DNA of 64,000 nt. Source: Sva-07 sp963698565 (lineage in GTDB: Bacteria > Actinomycetota > Acidimicrobiia > Acidimicrobiales > Ilumatobacteraceae). The stretch spans positions 124,001-188,000 of the forward strand of contig CAVORH010000002.1 of NCBI GenBank assembly GCA_963698565.1. The letters run 5' to 3'. Shown one piece after another: positions 15,951 to 24,116 of the stretch (positions are counted from its first letter, which is position 1; every line of letters begins with the position of its first letter). The notes below the pieces were generated by a model. That model was not told the origin of the DNA, searched no databases, and was given only the letters and a program-made list of their open reading frames with translations. The translations under genes and the position numbers were made by a program.

Positions 15951-17177
15951 TCAGTCGGATTTCGCTGCGGCGTCGGGTGACGGCGCCGGCGCCTTCTTCT
16001 TCGGCGGTGGAACGCCGATCGCCGGGGCCGGATCGGCCTCCTTCGGCCAGCGGCGCCGGCTGACGATCGACAGCAGGCGCAACAACCGCATGGCGGTCTC
16101 GTCGGTCTGGGCGGGCTTCGCGATGATCGACCCGTCGGCGATCATCCGCTCGATCACCTCTTCACCGAGTTCGGTGCGCACGATCGTCAGCGTCCAGTCG
16201 TTGTCCTCGCCGATGCCGCCCGTGGAGACGTCGGCGTGCTCGGCGGCGAAGTCGGGGCAGCTGGTGCATCCCTTGCGTGTCCAGCCGTGGCACTCCTTGA
16301 GATCGATCTCGTGGTAGGAGCCGTCCTTCATCCAGATCTGGAACACACCCTTGATGTTCATCTTCACCATGTCCTGCTTCTTCAGCCCGTACTTGGCCTC
16401 GAACAGCTCGGTGAAGATGGCGTCGTCGAAGGTCTTCGAGCACAGCAGACCGATGTTGAACAGGAACGGCTTGGACACCTTGCCGGCCTTGCGGTCCCAC
16501 ATCGTCGGTGGCGACGACGTCTGGCAGCCCATGCCGACGAGGGCAAGTCGCTCGTAGCCCTTCTCCTTGGCCTCGGGGAGCGCCAGCGGGTTCGCGCAGT
16601 AGGTGTAGCGGCTGCCGGCGGTCGCCAGGATCTCGTCCTTGGTGGCGACCACGGCGGGCTTCGCCTTCCAGGCGTCGTCGTCCTCGACGCCCGAGACCAG
16701 CGCGGCGTCGATGTAGTCGTGCTCACGCAGCCAGATCAGCATCGCCGAGACGAGGCCGCCGTCCTGGCCCATCTTGTGGACCATCTCGTCGCTGGCGCGG
16801 GTGAGGTAGAGCTGGCGCCAGATGCCGGCCATCTCGTCGGGTTCACGGACCCGGCCGAACAGATGCATGTCGGCCGCCGGTTCCCACGCCCGGAAACGGG
16901 GACACGCCCGGGTGCAGGTGGTGCAGCCGCCCCCTTCGCCGAAGCCGTGGACGCAGTTGTCGAGCCCGAGCTCCTCCTCCAGGTGGAACGGGATGTACTT
17001 GCCCTCCTCGTGCTCGTAACCGATCACGTCGTGGGGGCAGGTGACCACGCAGCCGGCGCACCCGGTGCACAGCCCGGTGGTGATCACCTCGGCGTACAGC
17101 TCCTTCCACTGCGCGGTCCAGCGCCCGGCCTGCGCCGGCGTGGTCGGTGGTGGGGAGTCCTGGTCGAGGGTGGTCAT
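15951..17177 (-). CDS. Coenzyme F420 hydrogenase/dehydrogenase beta-subunit-like Fe-S flavoprotein
   Basis: 408 residues of the FrhB/FdhB family. It has a ferredoxin-like N-terminus (CTGCAGCVVTCPHDVIGYE), a second Cys set (GGCTTCTRACPRFRAW) and the FrhB core with GGLVSAMLIWLRE, MGCQTSSP and CTSCPDFAAEHADVSTGGIG. Members bind FAD plus Fe-S clusters and move electrons between F420 and ferredoxin-like partners. No partner hydrogenase or formate dehydrogenase subunit is nearby, so the redox partner is unknown. The C-terminal ~30 residues are a Pro/Lys/Ala tail. ATG 17177 with TACAGT 7 nt upstream (leaderless). It lies downstream of the amt-glnK pair, behind two hairpins. Confidence 0.8.
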   Translation of the reverse strand: MTTLDQDSPPPTTPAQAGRWTAQWKELYAEVITTGLCTGCAGCVVTCPHDVIGYEHEEGKYIPFHLEEELGLDNCVHGFGEGGGCTTCTRACPRFRAWEPAADMHLFGRVREPDEMAGIWRQLYLTRASDEMVHKMGQDGGLVSAMLIWLREHDYIDAALVSGVEDDDAWKAKPAVVATKDEILATAGSRYTYCANPLALPEAKEKGYERLALVGMGCQTSSPPTMWDRKAGKVSKPFLFNIGLLCSKTFDDAIFTELFEAKYGLKKQDMVKMNIKGVFQIWMKDGSYHEIDLKECHGWTRKGCTSCPDFAAEHADVSTGGIGEDNDWTLTIVRTELGEEVIERMIADGSIIAKPAQTDETAMRLLRLLSIVSRRRWPKEADPAPAIGVPPPKKKAPAPSPDAAAKSD

Positions 17178-17210
17178 CTGGGTCACTGTACGCGACGGCC
17201 CCGGACGCGG

Positions 17211-17258
17211 CGATCCCCGAGCCTGCCCTCTGAGGACGCAAAGGAGGCTCGGGGATCG
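17211..17258. terminator. Stem-loop upstream of FrhB-like gene
   Basis: Perfect 14-bp inverted repeat: CGATCCCCGAGCCT (17211-17224) and AGGCTCGGGGATCG (17245-17258) with a 20-nt loop. It sits between glnK and the FrhB-like gene, both read leftwards, and may stop read-through; no T-run follows on the minus strand. Confidence 0.45.
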
Positions 17259-17293
17259 ACTCGCAGGACGCAACGGTGCGCCCGATCCGAGGG

Positions 17294-17315
17294 GCATCGG
17301 CGAGAACGCCGATGC
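17294..17315. terminator. Stem-loop 10 nt after glnK stop
   Basis: GCATCGGCG, loop AGAA, CGCCGATGC: a perfect 9-bp GC-rich hairpin directly after the glnK stop codon on the minus strand. A likely 3'-end structure of the amt-glnK mRNA, without an obvious T-run. Confidence 0.55.
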
Positions 17316-17325
17316 AGGACGTCAG

Positions 17326-17664
17326 CTAGATCGCGTCGGTCCCTTCTTCACCGGTGCGGATGCGCACGAGGCGCTCCACGTCGGTGACCCAGATCTTGCC
17401 GTCGCCGATCTTGCCGGTGGCGGCGGAGGAGACGATGGCGTCGACGACACCGTCGACCGCGTCGTCGGCCACGACGATGCCGAGGCTCACCTTGGGAACG
17501 AAGTCGATCTTGTACTCCGCTCCTCGGTAGGTCTCGGTGTGGCCGCCCTGACGGCCGAAGCCGCGGACTTCCTCGACGGTGATGCCGGCGACGCCGATGG
17601 CCTTGAGCGCATCCTTGACATCGTCGAGCTTGAACGGCTTGATGACCGCTGTCACGAGTTTCAT
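17326..17664 (-). CDS. glnK: Nitrogen regulatory protein P-II
   Basis: 112 residues, the standard PII length. MKLVTAVIKPFKLDDVKDAL opens the fold; the T-loop TYRGAEYKIDFVPK contains Tyr51, the residue modified by uridylylation or adenylylation in other bacteria; TGKIGDGKIWV is the B-loop that binds ATP/ADP. PII trimers sense 2-oxoglutarate and energy and block AmtB channels or adjust nitrogen metabolism. It lies 40 bp downstream of amt in the same direction, the classic amtB-glnK pair. ATG 17664 is preceded by AAAGGAA. Confidence 0.95.
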   Translation of the reverse strand: MKLVTAVIKPFKLDDVKDALKAIGVAGITVEEVRGFGRQGGHTETYRGAEYKIDFVPKVSLGIVVADDAVDGVVDAIVSSAATGKIGDGKIWVTDVERLVRIRTGEEGTDAI

Positions 17665-17704
17665 GTGTTGGTTCCTTTGTTGGCTCTGCCTGGATCGAAG
17701 TGTT

Positions 17705-19075
17705 TCAGCTCGCGTGAGCCATGTCGTGGGCGTAGCCCTCGATGCCGTGCTCGAGGTAGTCGAGGCCCTCGATCTCTTCCTCACGGGTGACCCGCAGGCC
17801 GATGGTGGCCTTGAGGACCGCGAAGAGGATGCCGGTGCAGACGACCACCCAGACGAGGATGATGGCTGCCATCAGCAGCTGGACGAGCAGCTGGTCGATG
17901 CCACCGCCGTAGAACAGGCCGGCGTCTTCGCGACCGAGGAACGCATCGTCGTAGGTGGCGAACAGGCCGACCGAGACCAGGCCCCAGAAGCCGCAGACAC
18001 CGTGGACGCTCACGGCGCCCACCGGATCGTCGATCTTGACCTTGTCGAAGAACAGCACGGCACCGACGACGAGTACTCCGGCGATGGCACCGATCAGCAC
18101 CGACGCCAGCGGGGTGACCGCACCACATGGGGCGGTGATGGCGACGAGGCCGGCGAGGACACCGTTGCCGATCATGGCGAGGTCGGGCTTGCCGGACACG
18201 AGTGTGATCGTGATGGCGGTGAAGAGGCCGCCGGCGGCTGCGGCAAGCATCGTGTTGACGGCGATCGTCGACACGAACTCGTCGGCGAGCAGCTCGGAGC
18301 CGGGGTTGAAGCCGAACCAGCCGACCCACAGGATGAACACACCGAGGATGGCGAACGGGATGTTGTGGCCGGGAATCGCACGAGGCGAGCCGTCTTCGGC
18401 GTAGCGGCCGATGCGAGGGCCGAGGAACATCGCACCCATGAACGCCGCGATACCGCCGGTCATGTGCACGATGCCGGAGCCGGCGAAGTCGGAGAAGACC
18501 GCACCGTTGATGTTGATGTCGGCGATGAGACCGCCACCCCAGGTCCAGTGCACGACCACCGGGTAGATGAAGGCGCACATGATCGCCGAGAAGATCACGT
18601 ACGACCAGAACTTGGTGCGTTCCGCCATGGCCCCGGAGGCGATCGTGACCGCCGTCGCGGCGAACACGGCCTGGAAGAAGAACGACGTCGCAGGGCTCAG
18701 TCCGCCTTCGGGGATCGCAGCCAGGTCGAGATCCTGGAGGAAGAAGTTGCTGGTGCCGATGAACCAGCCGCCGCTCTCACCGAACGCGAACGCCCAACCG
18801 GTCGCGAAGAAGGCCAGGATGCCGACGATGGCATCGGTCATGTTCTTGGCGAAGATGTTCACGACGTTCTTCGCACGGGTGAGACCCGCCTCGACGAGCG
18901 CGAAGCCCGCCTGCATGAAGAACACCAGCACGCCGGCGATGAACACCCAGATGTTGTTCAGGTAGTCCTGTGTCGTCGGGACGTAGTCCTGGGCGAAGCC
19001 GACCGATGGTGTGATGGCCAAGATGGCGACGACGCCACCCAGGCCGGAAGCAATTCTCAATGCACGTTTGCGCAC
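17705..19075 (-). CDS. amt: Ammonium transporter
   Basis: 456 residues with eleven or so hydrophobic segments and the Amt signature: IWVFIAGVLVFFMQAGFALVE (first helix after a probable cleaved leader ending VGFAQ), NMTDAIVG, VVHWTWGGG, GSGIVHMTGGIAAFMGA with a pore His, and VHGVCGFWGL with the second pore His. It moves ammonium/ammonia across the cytoplasmic membrane and is gated by the PII protein encoded next. GTG 19075 was chosen because a strong GGAGGA lies just upstream. The ~70 C-terminal residues include the cytosolic tail that contacts PII. Confidence 0.95.
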   Translation of the reverse strand: MRKRALRIASGLGGVVAILAITPSVGFAQDYVPTTQDYLNNIWVFIAGVLVFFMQAGFALVEAGLTRAKNVVNIFAKNMTDAIVGILAFFATGWAFAFGESGGWFIGTSNFFLQDLDLAAIPEGGLSPATSFFFQAVFAATAVTIASGAMAERTKFWSYVIFSAIMCAFIYPVVVHWTWGGGLIADININGAVFSDFAGSGIVHMTGGIAAFMGAMFLGPRIGRYAEDGSPRAIPGHNIPFAILGVFILWVGWFGFNPGSELLADEFVSTIAVNTMLAAAAGGLFTAITITLVSGKPDLAMIGNGVLAGLVAITAPCGAVTPLASVLIGAIAGVLVVGAVLFFDKVKIDDPVGAVSVHGVCGFWGLVSVGLFATYDDAFLGREDAGLFYGGGIDQLLVQLLMAAIILVWVVVCTGILFAVLKATIGLRVTREEEIEGLDYLEHGIEGYAHDMAHAS

Positions 19076-19084
19076 GGGTCCTCC

Positions 19085-19270
19085 AAGTAGGGATAGGGAA
19101 AGGGGATTGCGAGGTCCAGTGGCGCCATTGCCGCCCGGATTGCGAGCGCAACCTAAAGGTGGCGGATTTCCCGTTTGTCGCCGAAGTGTTTCCTGCGTGT
19201 GAATGGTCCGGCGACGATCGGTGCCGCTTGACTTGACCCGCGGGTCAAGTCGACTGGCAGAATGGGGCGT
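19085..19270. promoter_or_regulatory. Divergent control region of amt and acyl-CoA dehydrogenase
   Basis: Plus strand: CAGAAT (19258-19263) lies 7 nt before the dehydrogenase ATG, with TTGACC (19233-19238) as a -35. A perfect 22-bp palindrome spans 19230-19251 (half-site GACTTGACCCG) and covers that -35, as a TetR-type repressor operator would. Near amt, the 10-mer GGATTGCGAG occurs twice (19104-19113 and 19137-19146), 33 bp apart, a possible regulator site; its protein is unknown. Confidence 0.6.
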
Positions 19271-20512
19271 ATGGATCTCTCCTATCCCCCCGAAGCCGAG
19301 GAATTCCGAACCGAGATCAGGACCTGGCTGCACGACAATCTGCCCGACGGATGGTTCGACGACGGGTTCGAGATGTCGGACGACGAACGCAAGCGGTTCA
19401 ACGAGGAGTGGCCGCAGAAGCTGTTCGAAGGCGGCTGGATCTGCGCCACCTGGCCCGCCGAGTACGGCGGCAAGGGACTCACCACGATGCAGGGGGTGGT
19501 CCTCTCGGAGGAGTTCGCGAACGCGAAGGCACCGATGCGCGGCGACTTCTTCGGCGACACACTCGTCGGCCCGACGATCCTGCAGTGGGGCACCGAGGAG
19601 CAGAAGAAGGAGTTCCTCCCGGGCATCCTCAGCGGCACGACCCGCTGGTGTCAGGGGTTCTCGGAGCCGAACTCCGGTTCCGACCTCGCGTCGTTGAAGA
19701 CCACCGCGGTGCTCGACGGCGACGAGTGGGTCATCAACGGCCAGAAGGTGTGGACCACCCAGGGCCACCACGCCGACTACTGCTTCCTCTTGACTCGCAC
19801 CGACCAGGACGCCAAGAAGCACGCCGGCATCTCGTACATGCTCGTGCCGATGCGCCAGGAGGGCGTGGAGGTCCGTGGCATCGTCCAGCCCGACGGCACC
19901 GCCGAGTTCTGCGAGGTGTTCTTCGACAACGCCCGGTGCGCGAAGGACGCAGTCGTCGGTGGCGTCAACAACGGCTGGAAGGTGGCCAACTCGACGCTGG
20001 CCTTCGAGCGGGGTCAGTCGGCCACCACCGGGTACCGCCGGTTCGCCGAGGAGTACCGCTTGCTGGTCGAGGCTGCCACCGACAAGGGCCTGATCGACGA
20101 TCCGCTGATCCGTCAGCGTCTGATGGAGTACTACACCAAGATCCAGATCCTGAAGATCAACGGCCTCCGCAACCTGTCGGCCACGCTGAGCGGCGGCGGT
20201 GACATGGGCACGATTGCGCTCGGCGCGACCAACAAGATGTTCTGGTCGGAGATGCACAAGGCGGCGATGGAACTCGCCGTCGACATCTTCGGCGCCGAGG
20301 GCATGCTGATCGACGCCGGCCCGGAGTCGGGCGGCTGGCCCGGCGCGGCCCGCGACAAGCGTCGTGAGGGCTATCCCGTCAGCGCGATGATGTCGTCGTT
20401 CTTCTTCTCCCGTTCCGAGACGATCTGGGGCGGCACCAGCCAGATCCAGCGCAACATCGTCGGCGAACGCGTCCTCGGCCTCCCCAAGGAGCCCAAACCC
20501 CCGACCGAGTGA
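19271..20512 (+). CDS. Acyl-CoA dehydrogenase family protein
   Basis: 413 residues. PPEAEEFRTEIRTWLHDNLP starts the helical N-domain; CQGFSEPNSGSDLASLKTTA is the FAD/substrate loop of the middle domain; the C-domain ends with TIWGGTSQIQRNIVGERVLGLP, the FAD-contacting motif. It belongs to the FadE branch common in actinobacteria, which oxidises acyl-CoA and passes electrons to ETF. The catalytic Glu position is not certain from inspection, so chain-length preference is unknown. ATG 19271 rather than 19262, because CAGAAT overlaps the latter. The gene stands alone behind a 22-bp palindromic operator. Confidence 0.9.
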   Translation: MDLSYPPEAEEFRTEIRTWLHDNLPDGWFDDGFEMSDDERKRFNEEWPQKLFEGGWICATWPAEYGGKGLTTMQGVVLSEEFANAKAPMRGDFFGDTLVGPTILQWGTEEQKKEFLPGILSGTTRWCQGFSEPNSGSDLASLKTTAVLDGDEWVINGQKVWTTQGHHADYCFLLTRTDQDAKKHAGISYMLVPMRQEGVEVRGIVQPDGTAEFCEVFFDNARCAKDAVVGGVNNGWKVANSTLAFERGQSATTGYRRFAEEYRLLVEAATDKGLIDDPLIRQRLMEYYTKIQILKINGLRNLSATLSGGGDMGTIALGATNKMFWSEMHKAAMELAVDIFGAEGMLIDAGPESGGWPGAARDKRREGYPVSAMMSSFFFSRSETIWGGTSQIQRNIVGERVLGLPKEPKPPTE

Positions 20513-20530
20513 CCACCGCCCACGCCGCCC

Positions 20531-20580
20531 CGTTCTCGTGAACTCGTGCGGGAGTAATCCCGCAACGAGTTCACGAGAAG
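20531..20580. repeat. Long palindromic repeat family 2, copy 2
   Basis: 50 bp: arm CGTTCTCGTGAACTCGT, an inner hairpin GCGGGAGTAATCCCGC, and arm ACGAGTTCACGAGAAG. It lies between the convergent acyl-CoA dehydrogenase and AbiEi/DUF559 genes. The reverse complement of copy 3 (21625-21674) matches it at 49 of 50 positions. Confidence 0.8.
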
Positions 20581-20583
20581 CGG

Positions 20584-21519
20584 TCAGGCGGCGCGGAAGG
20601 TGGCGCGACGGTGGGCGTGGATCTCGACCAGTTCGCCGATCGTGCCGGTGAAGTCGTCGTCGAGTTCCTGATCGGTGACCCGGTCGACCTGCCAGTCGAG
20701 GCGCCGCAGGGCGCGGTCGCGGACCTTGTCCTCCTGCGTCTCCTGGCGACCGCCGTGCCAGCTGACGTGGTCGACCTCCAACGCCCACTTGATGGCGGGG
20801 TCGGCGCCGTCGATCCGGATGGCCTTGCCGTTCGGGAGGACGAGTGGGAACTGCCGCACGAGTTCCACGCCCCGTCGCTCCAGTGCCCGGAGCACTCGCA
20901 GCTCCAGTCCTGAACCTGCCGGCTTCTGCCAGTCGGCGCGACGGGACATCACCCGATTGATCCGGCCGAGCCCGGGCCGGCCCTTGGCGCGCAACCGGCG
21001 TGTCAGCCTCCAGAGCGTCTGGAGGTCGGCGTGATGGTCGAGCACCCACTCGGTGAGGCGTTCGAAGCGCTCGTCGTCGACGTCGCGTGCGCAGTCGAAC
21101 CACGCACGTGGCGGGCTCGCCACGACGATCCCGTCGTTGCGGGCGACGGCGTCGGAGGCGTCGATCGCATTCGAGCGACGAAGGACGACGCCACGCGTCA
21201 TCGGTGTCCGATCGTGACCGACCATCACGTGCGGGACCTCGGGTCGCCACACGTGGCGGAACTCCCAGAGGCGGGCAGCGGCGACACCGGTCACGATCGC
21301 CGTCGGGTCGGCGAGACAGGCAGCGACGCAGCGCGCCTCGAACGTGTCGGGCGAGGTGGCCATGCGGTAGACGCCACGGTGCACGGGCACGAGGACGTCG
21401 TGGGCGAGCTGCCAACGAAGCGAGTGTTCCGAGAAGCCGTCGATCGTGAGCTCGTCGTGGGTGACGATGCCGTGTCGTTGAGCGATCCGGGAGGAGAGCG
21501 GGTGCGAGATCGTGGCCAT
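20584..21519 (-). CDS. AbiEi-like / DUF559 (Vsr-like fold) protein
   Basis: 311 residues in two parts. The N-terminus (RHGIVTHDELTIDGFSEHSL, HRGVYRM) is the winged-helix of AbiEi-type antitoxins. The C-terminus (GSGLELRVLRALERRG, RIDGADPAIKWALEVDHVSWHG) matches DUF559, a restriction-endonuclease-like fold related to Vsr; Glu and the ExD pair are in place for metal binding. No AbiEii toxin is adjacent, so it is an orphan. This architecture is expanded in many actinobacteria with unknown role. The gene is bracketed by near-identical inverted 50-bp palindromes, suggesting the unit was inserted. ATG 21519 starts the conserved domain. Confidence 0.75.
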   Translation of the reverse strand: MATISHPLSSRIAQRHGIVTHDELTIDGFSEHSLRWQLAHDVLVPVHRGVYRMATSPDTFEARCVAACLADPTAIVTGVAAARLWEFRHVWRPEVPHVMVGHDRTPMTRGVVLRRSNAIDASDAVARNDGIVVASPPRAWFDCARDVDDERFERLTEWVLDHHADLQTLWRLTRRLRAKGRPGLGRINRVMSRRADWQKPAGSGLELRVLRALERRGVELVRQFPLVLPNGKAIRIDGADPAIKWALEVDHVSWHGGRQETQEDKVRDRALRRLDWQVDRVTDQELDDDFTGTIGELVEIHAHRRATFRAA

Positions 21520-21624
21520 GCGGCCCCCTGTGCGTGTGTCGTCCGGTCGGGCCTCGTGGGCCGAGCGGGACACCCCGTGCGATCGAAGCGTATCGGCCCG
21601 CACCCTCTCGGACCGCTCCCGCCC

Positions 21625-21674
21625 CTTCTCGTGAATTCGTTGCGGGATTACTCCCGCACGAGTTCACGAGAACG
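21625..21674. repeat. Long palindromic repeat family 2, copy 3 (inverted relative to copy 2)
   Basis: Starts CTTCTCGTGAATTCGT, inner hairpin GCGGGATTACTCCCGC, ends ACGAGTTCACGAGAACG. It is the inverse of copy 2 with one mismatch. It sits upstream of two divergent genes, so it is not acting simply as a terminator. A -35/-10 pair for the next gene (TTGGCG 21691-21696, TACGGT 21713-21718) starts 16 bp beyond it. Confidence 0.8.
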
Positions 21675-21726
21675 AAACTGAATGGGGCTGTTGGCGATCG
21701 GGGCAGACGAGGTACGGTCGGCAGGA

Positions 21727-23187
21727 GTGGACGAACTACTCGAGGCCGACGGGAGCCCCCGACCGATCGCACGAGACCTGATCGAGCTGATCCAACGCCT
21801 GGGCATCGACGAGGTCCGGGCCCGCCAGCGAGTGTCGGATCTCGAGATCCTGACGATGGGGATCTCGTTCACGGTGTACAGCGACGGCGAGAACATCGAC
21901 CGCGCCTGGCCCTTCGACATCATCCCCCGATTGATCGACGGCGAGGAGTGGGCCGTGGTCGAGCGGGGCCTCGCGCAGCGCCTGCGGGCGCTCAATCGGT
22001 TCATCGACGACATCTACAACGACCAGCAGATCATCGCCGACGGCGTGTTCCCGGCCGAGCTGCTCGAGGACTCGGCGAACTTCCGCCCGGAGTGCCGAGG
22101 CGTCCACCCCAAACACGGCGTGTGGGCCCACATCTCCGGCTCCGACCTCGTGCGCGCCGGGGATGGTCAGCTGTACGTGTTGGAGGACAACCTCCGGGTG
22201 CCGTCGGGCGTCAGCTACGTCCTCGAGAACCGGGGTGTCGCCAAGCGGGCATTCCCCGAACTGTTCGAACGACACCGCATCCGCCCCGTCGATGCGTACA
22301 CCGACGAACTCAACAAGCTCCTGTCCTCGCTCGCTCCCGAGGGGCGGTACGACCCGACGATCGTGGTGCTCACGCCGGGCATCTACAACTCCGCCTACTT
22401 CGAACACTCCTTCCTCGCGCAACGGATGGGGGCCGAACTCGTCGAGGGGCAGGACCTGGTGGTCGGCGACGACGACTGCGTCTACATGAAGACGATCCAG
22501 GGACTCGAACGCGTCGACGTGATCTACCGACGGATCGACGACCTGTTCATCGACCCCGAGGCGTTCCTGCCGGAGTCGATGCTCGGTGTGGCCGGCCTGA
22601 TGCGGGCGTGGAAGGCGGGCAACGTGGGGATCGCCAACGCCCCGGGCGCCGGGGTGGCGGACGACAAGTGCGTGTACGCCTGGGTGCCGGACATGGTGCG
22701 CTACTACCTCGACGAGGAGCCGCTGATCCCCAACGTGCCGACGTATCGCTGCATGTACGACGACGAGCGCGACCATGTCCTGGCGAACATCGGCGACCTC
22801 GTCCTGAAGCCTGCCAACGAGAGCGGCGGCTACGGCATCGTGATCGGCAACCGCGCCACGGCCGACGAACTCGACACCGCGGCCGAGGCGATTCGCGCCG
22901 ATCCTCGCAACTGGGTGGCGCAGCCGATCCTCGATCTCTCGACCGGCCCGACGCTCGTGGAGGACGGCATCGAACCACGCCACCTCGACCTTCGCCCGTT
23001 CATCCTGACCGGCGAACACAGCTACGTCACCGCCGGTGGATTGACCCGCGTCGCGCTCACCAAGGGCTCGCTCGTGGTGAACTCGTCGCAGGGCGGCGGG
23101 AGCAAGGACACCTGGATCGTCGACTCCGTGCCGACCGGATCGCAATCGCAATCGCAATCGCAATCGCAATCGCAGGGGATCGACTGA
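21727..23187 (+). CDS. Circularly permuted ATP-grasp protein (type 1, COG2308)
   Basis: 486 residues of the circularly permuted ATP-grasp family. MDELLEADGSPRPIARDL opens it, FDIIPRLIDGEEWAVVERGL and LEDNLRVPSGVSYVLENR are family hallmarks, and DLVLKPANESGGYGIVIG is the nucleotide-binding part. Family comparison (Iyer, Aravind and colleagues) predicts carboxylate-amine ligation, probably peptide bond formation. GTG 21727 was chosen for TACGGT 8 nt and TTGGCG ~30 nt upstream; ATG 21682 is an alternative. The C-terminus is six Ser-Gln repeats encoded by a hexanucleotide repeat. The stop overlaps the next start (ATGA), so the genes are coupled. Confidence 0.88.
   Translation: MDELLEADGSPRPIARDLIELIQRLGIDEVRARQRVSDLEILTMGISFTVYSDGENIDRAWPFDIIPRLIDGEEWAVVERGLAQRLRALNRFIDDIYNDQQIIADGVFPAELLEDSANFRPECRGVHPKHGVWAHISGSDLVRAGDGQLYVLEDNLRVPSGVSYVLENRGVAKRAFPELFERHRIRPVDAYTDELNKLLSSLAPEGRYDPTIVVLTPGIYNSAYFEHSFLAQRMGAELVEGQDLVVGDDDCVYMKTIQGLERVDVIYRRIDDLFIDPEAFLPESMLGVAGLMRAWKAGNVGIANAPGAGVADDKCVYAWVPDMVRYYLDEEPLIPNVPTYRCMYDDERDHVLANIGDLVLKPANESGGYGIVIGNRATADELDTAAEAIRADPRNWVAQPILDLSTGPTLVEDGIEPRHLDLRPFILTGEHSYVTAGGLTRVALTKGSLVVNSSQGGGSKDTWIVDSVPTGSQSQSQSQSQSQGID
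23139..23174 (+). repeat. Hexanucleotide microsatellite (ATCGCA)6
   Basis: Six uninterrupted ATCGCA units at the 3' end of the ATP-grasp gene, encoding (Ser-Gln)6 just before the stop. The unit length is a multiple of three, so copy-number change alters tail length without shifting the frame. Confidence 0.95.
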
Positions 23188-24116
23188 TGGCGCTGCTGTC
23201 CCGGGTCGCCGACCGGATGTACTGGGCCGCTCGCTATGCCGAGCGAGCCGAGGACTCCGCACGCGTGCTGCGCGCCTACGGCGACGTGCTCGCCGATCTG
23301 CCGACCGCGTCGTCGCGGTGGCAGCCCCTGGTCACGATCTCCGGTAGTGACGTACGACTGCCGGCCGTGAGCGGTTCCGACGAGAGCCAGGTCGCGCAGT
23401 TCCTGATCGCCGACCGCGAACACCCCAACAGCATCCTCAACAGCGTCGAGCGCAGCCGTGAGAACCTGCGCACGTGCCGCGAGGTGCTGCCGCGTGAGGC
23501 GTGGCAGACCATCAACGACCTGTCGATCTACGTTCGCGGTGCGGCCGTGACGTCGGTCGAGCGTCGACGGCGCGACCGCTTCCTCAGCCGGGTGATCGAC
23601 GAGAGTCGCCGTCTCGACGGTGTGCTGATCTCGACGATCACCCGCGACGAGGTGTTCGAGATGTGGCGTCTCGGTCGCTACATCGAACGCGCCGACATGA
23701 CCACCCGAGTGCTCGGTGTTCGTGCGGCGAGCCTGCTGTCGCTCCCGCCGGGCGCTGTCGAAGACTTCGCCGAGGTCCAGTGGATGGGTGTGCTGCGGTC
23801 GCTGTCGGCGCTGCAGATGTTCCAGCGGGCGACCCGCGGTCCCATCAGCGGACCGGCGGTCGTGCGGTTCCTGCTGTTCGACCACCGCTTCCCGCGATCG
23901 GTGGCCGGATGCCTCGCCGAGATGCGGACGTCGATCCTGCGCCTGCCCGAGTACTCGACGGTCCTGGGTGCCGTCGAGGCGGCCGATCGCCAGCTCCGGC
24001 GGAGCCGTCCGGCCGCGGACGACGGCGCCGCGCTCGACGCGGCGATGGAAGACGTCCAGCTCGCCCTGTCGCGCCTCGATCGGGTGATGCACGAGCAGTA
24101 CGTCGTTCACGAGTGA
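23187..24116 (+). CDS. Alpha-E domain protein (DUF403, COG2307)
   Basis: 309 residues, almost entirely helical. The family start LLSRVADRMYWAARYAERAEDSAR is present, and GRYIERADMTTRVLGVR gives the second Glu-Arg-Ala-Asp helix that names the alpha-E fold. Alpha-E proteins always travel with circularly permuted ATP-grasp proteins and are thought to be subunits or modification partners of a peptide-ligase system; no reaction has been shown. It overlaps the ATP-grasp gene by one base and the next gene by four (GTGA), so all are translationally coupled. Confidence 0.9.
   Translation: MALLSRVADRMYWAARYAERAEDSARVLRAYGDVLADLPTASSRWQPLVTISGSDVRLPAVSGSDESQVAQFLIADREHPNSILNSVERSRENLRTCREVLPREAWQTINDLSIYVRGAAVTSVERRRRDRFLSRVIDESRRLDGVLISTITRDEVFEMWRLGRYIERADMTTRVLGVRAASLLSLPPGAVEDFAEVQWMGVLRSLSALQMFQRATRGPISGPAVVRFLLFDHRFPRSVAGCLAEMRTSILRLPEYSTVLGAVEAADRQLRRSRPAADDGAALDAAMEDVQLALSRLDRVMHEQYVVHE

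Noticed and set aside
20584..21519. Complete AbiE toxin-antitoxin system
   Set aside because: No AbiEii-type nucleotidyltransferase gene lies on either side.
17705..21772. A single 1355-codon open frame on the minus strand
   Set aside because: Only its first part downstream of 19075 is Amt; the rest is antisense to the dehydrogenase and DUF559 genes in a GC-rich frame without stops.
23139..23174. Phase-variable contingency locus
   Set aside because: The repeat unit is 6 bp, so slippage cannot shift the frame or switch the gene off.
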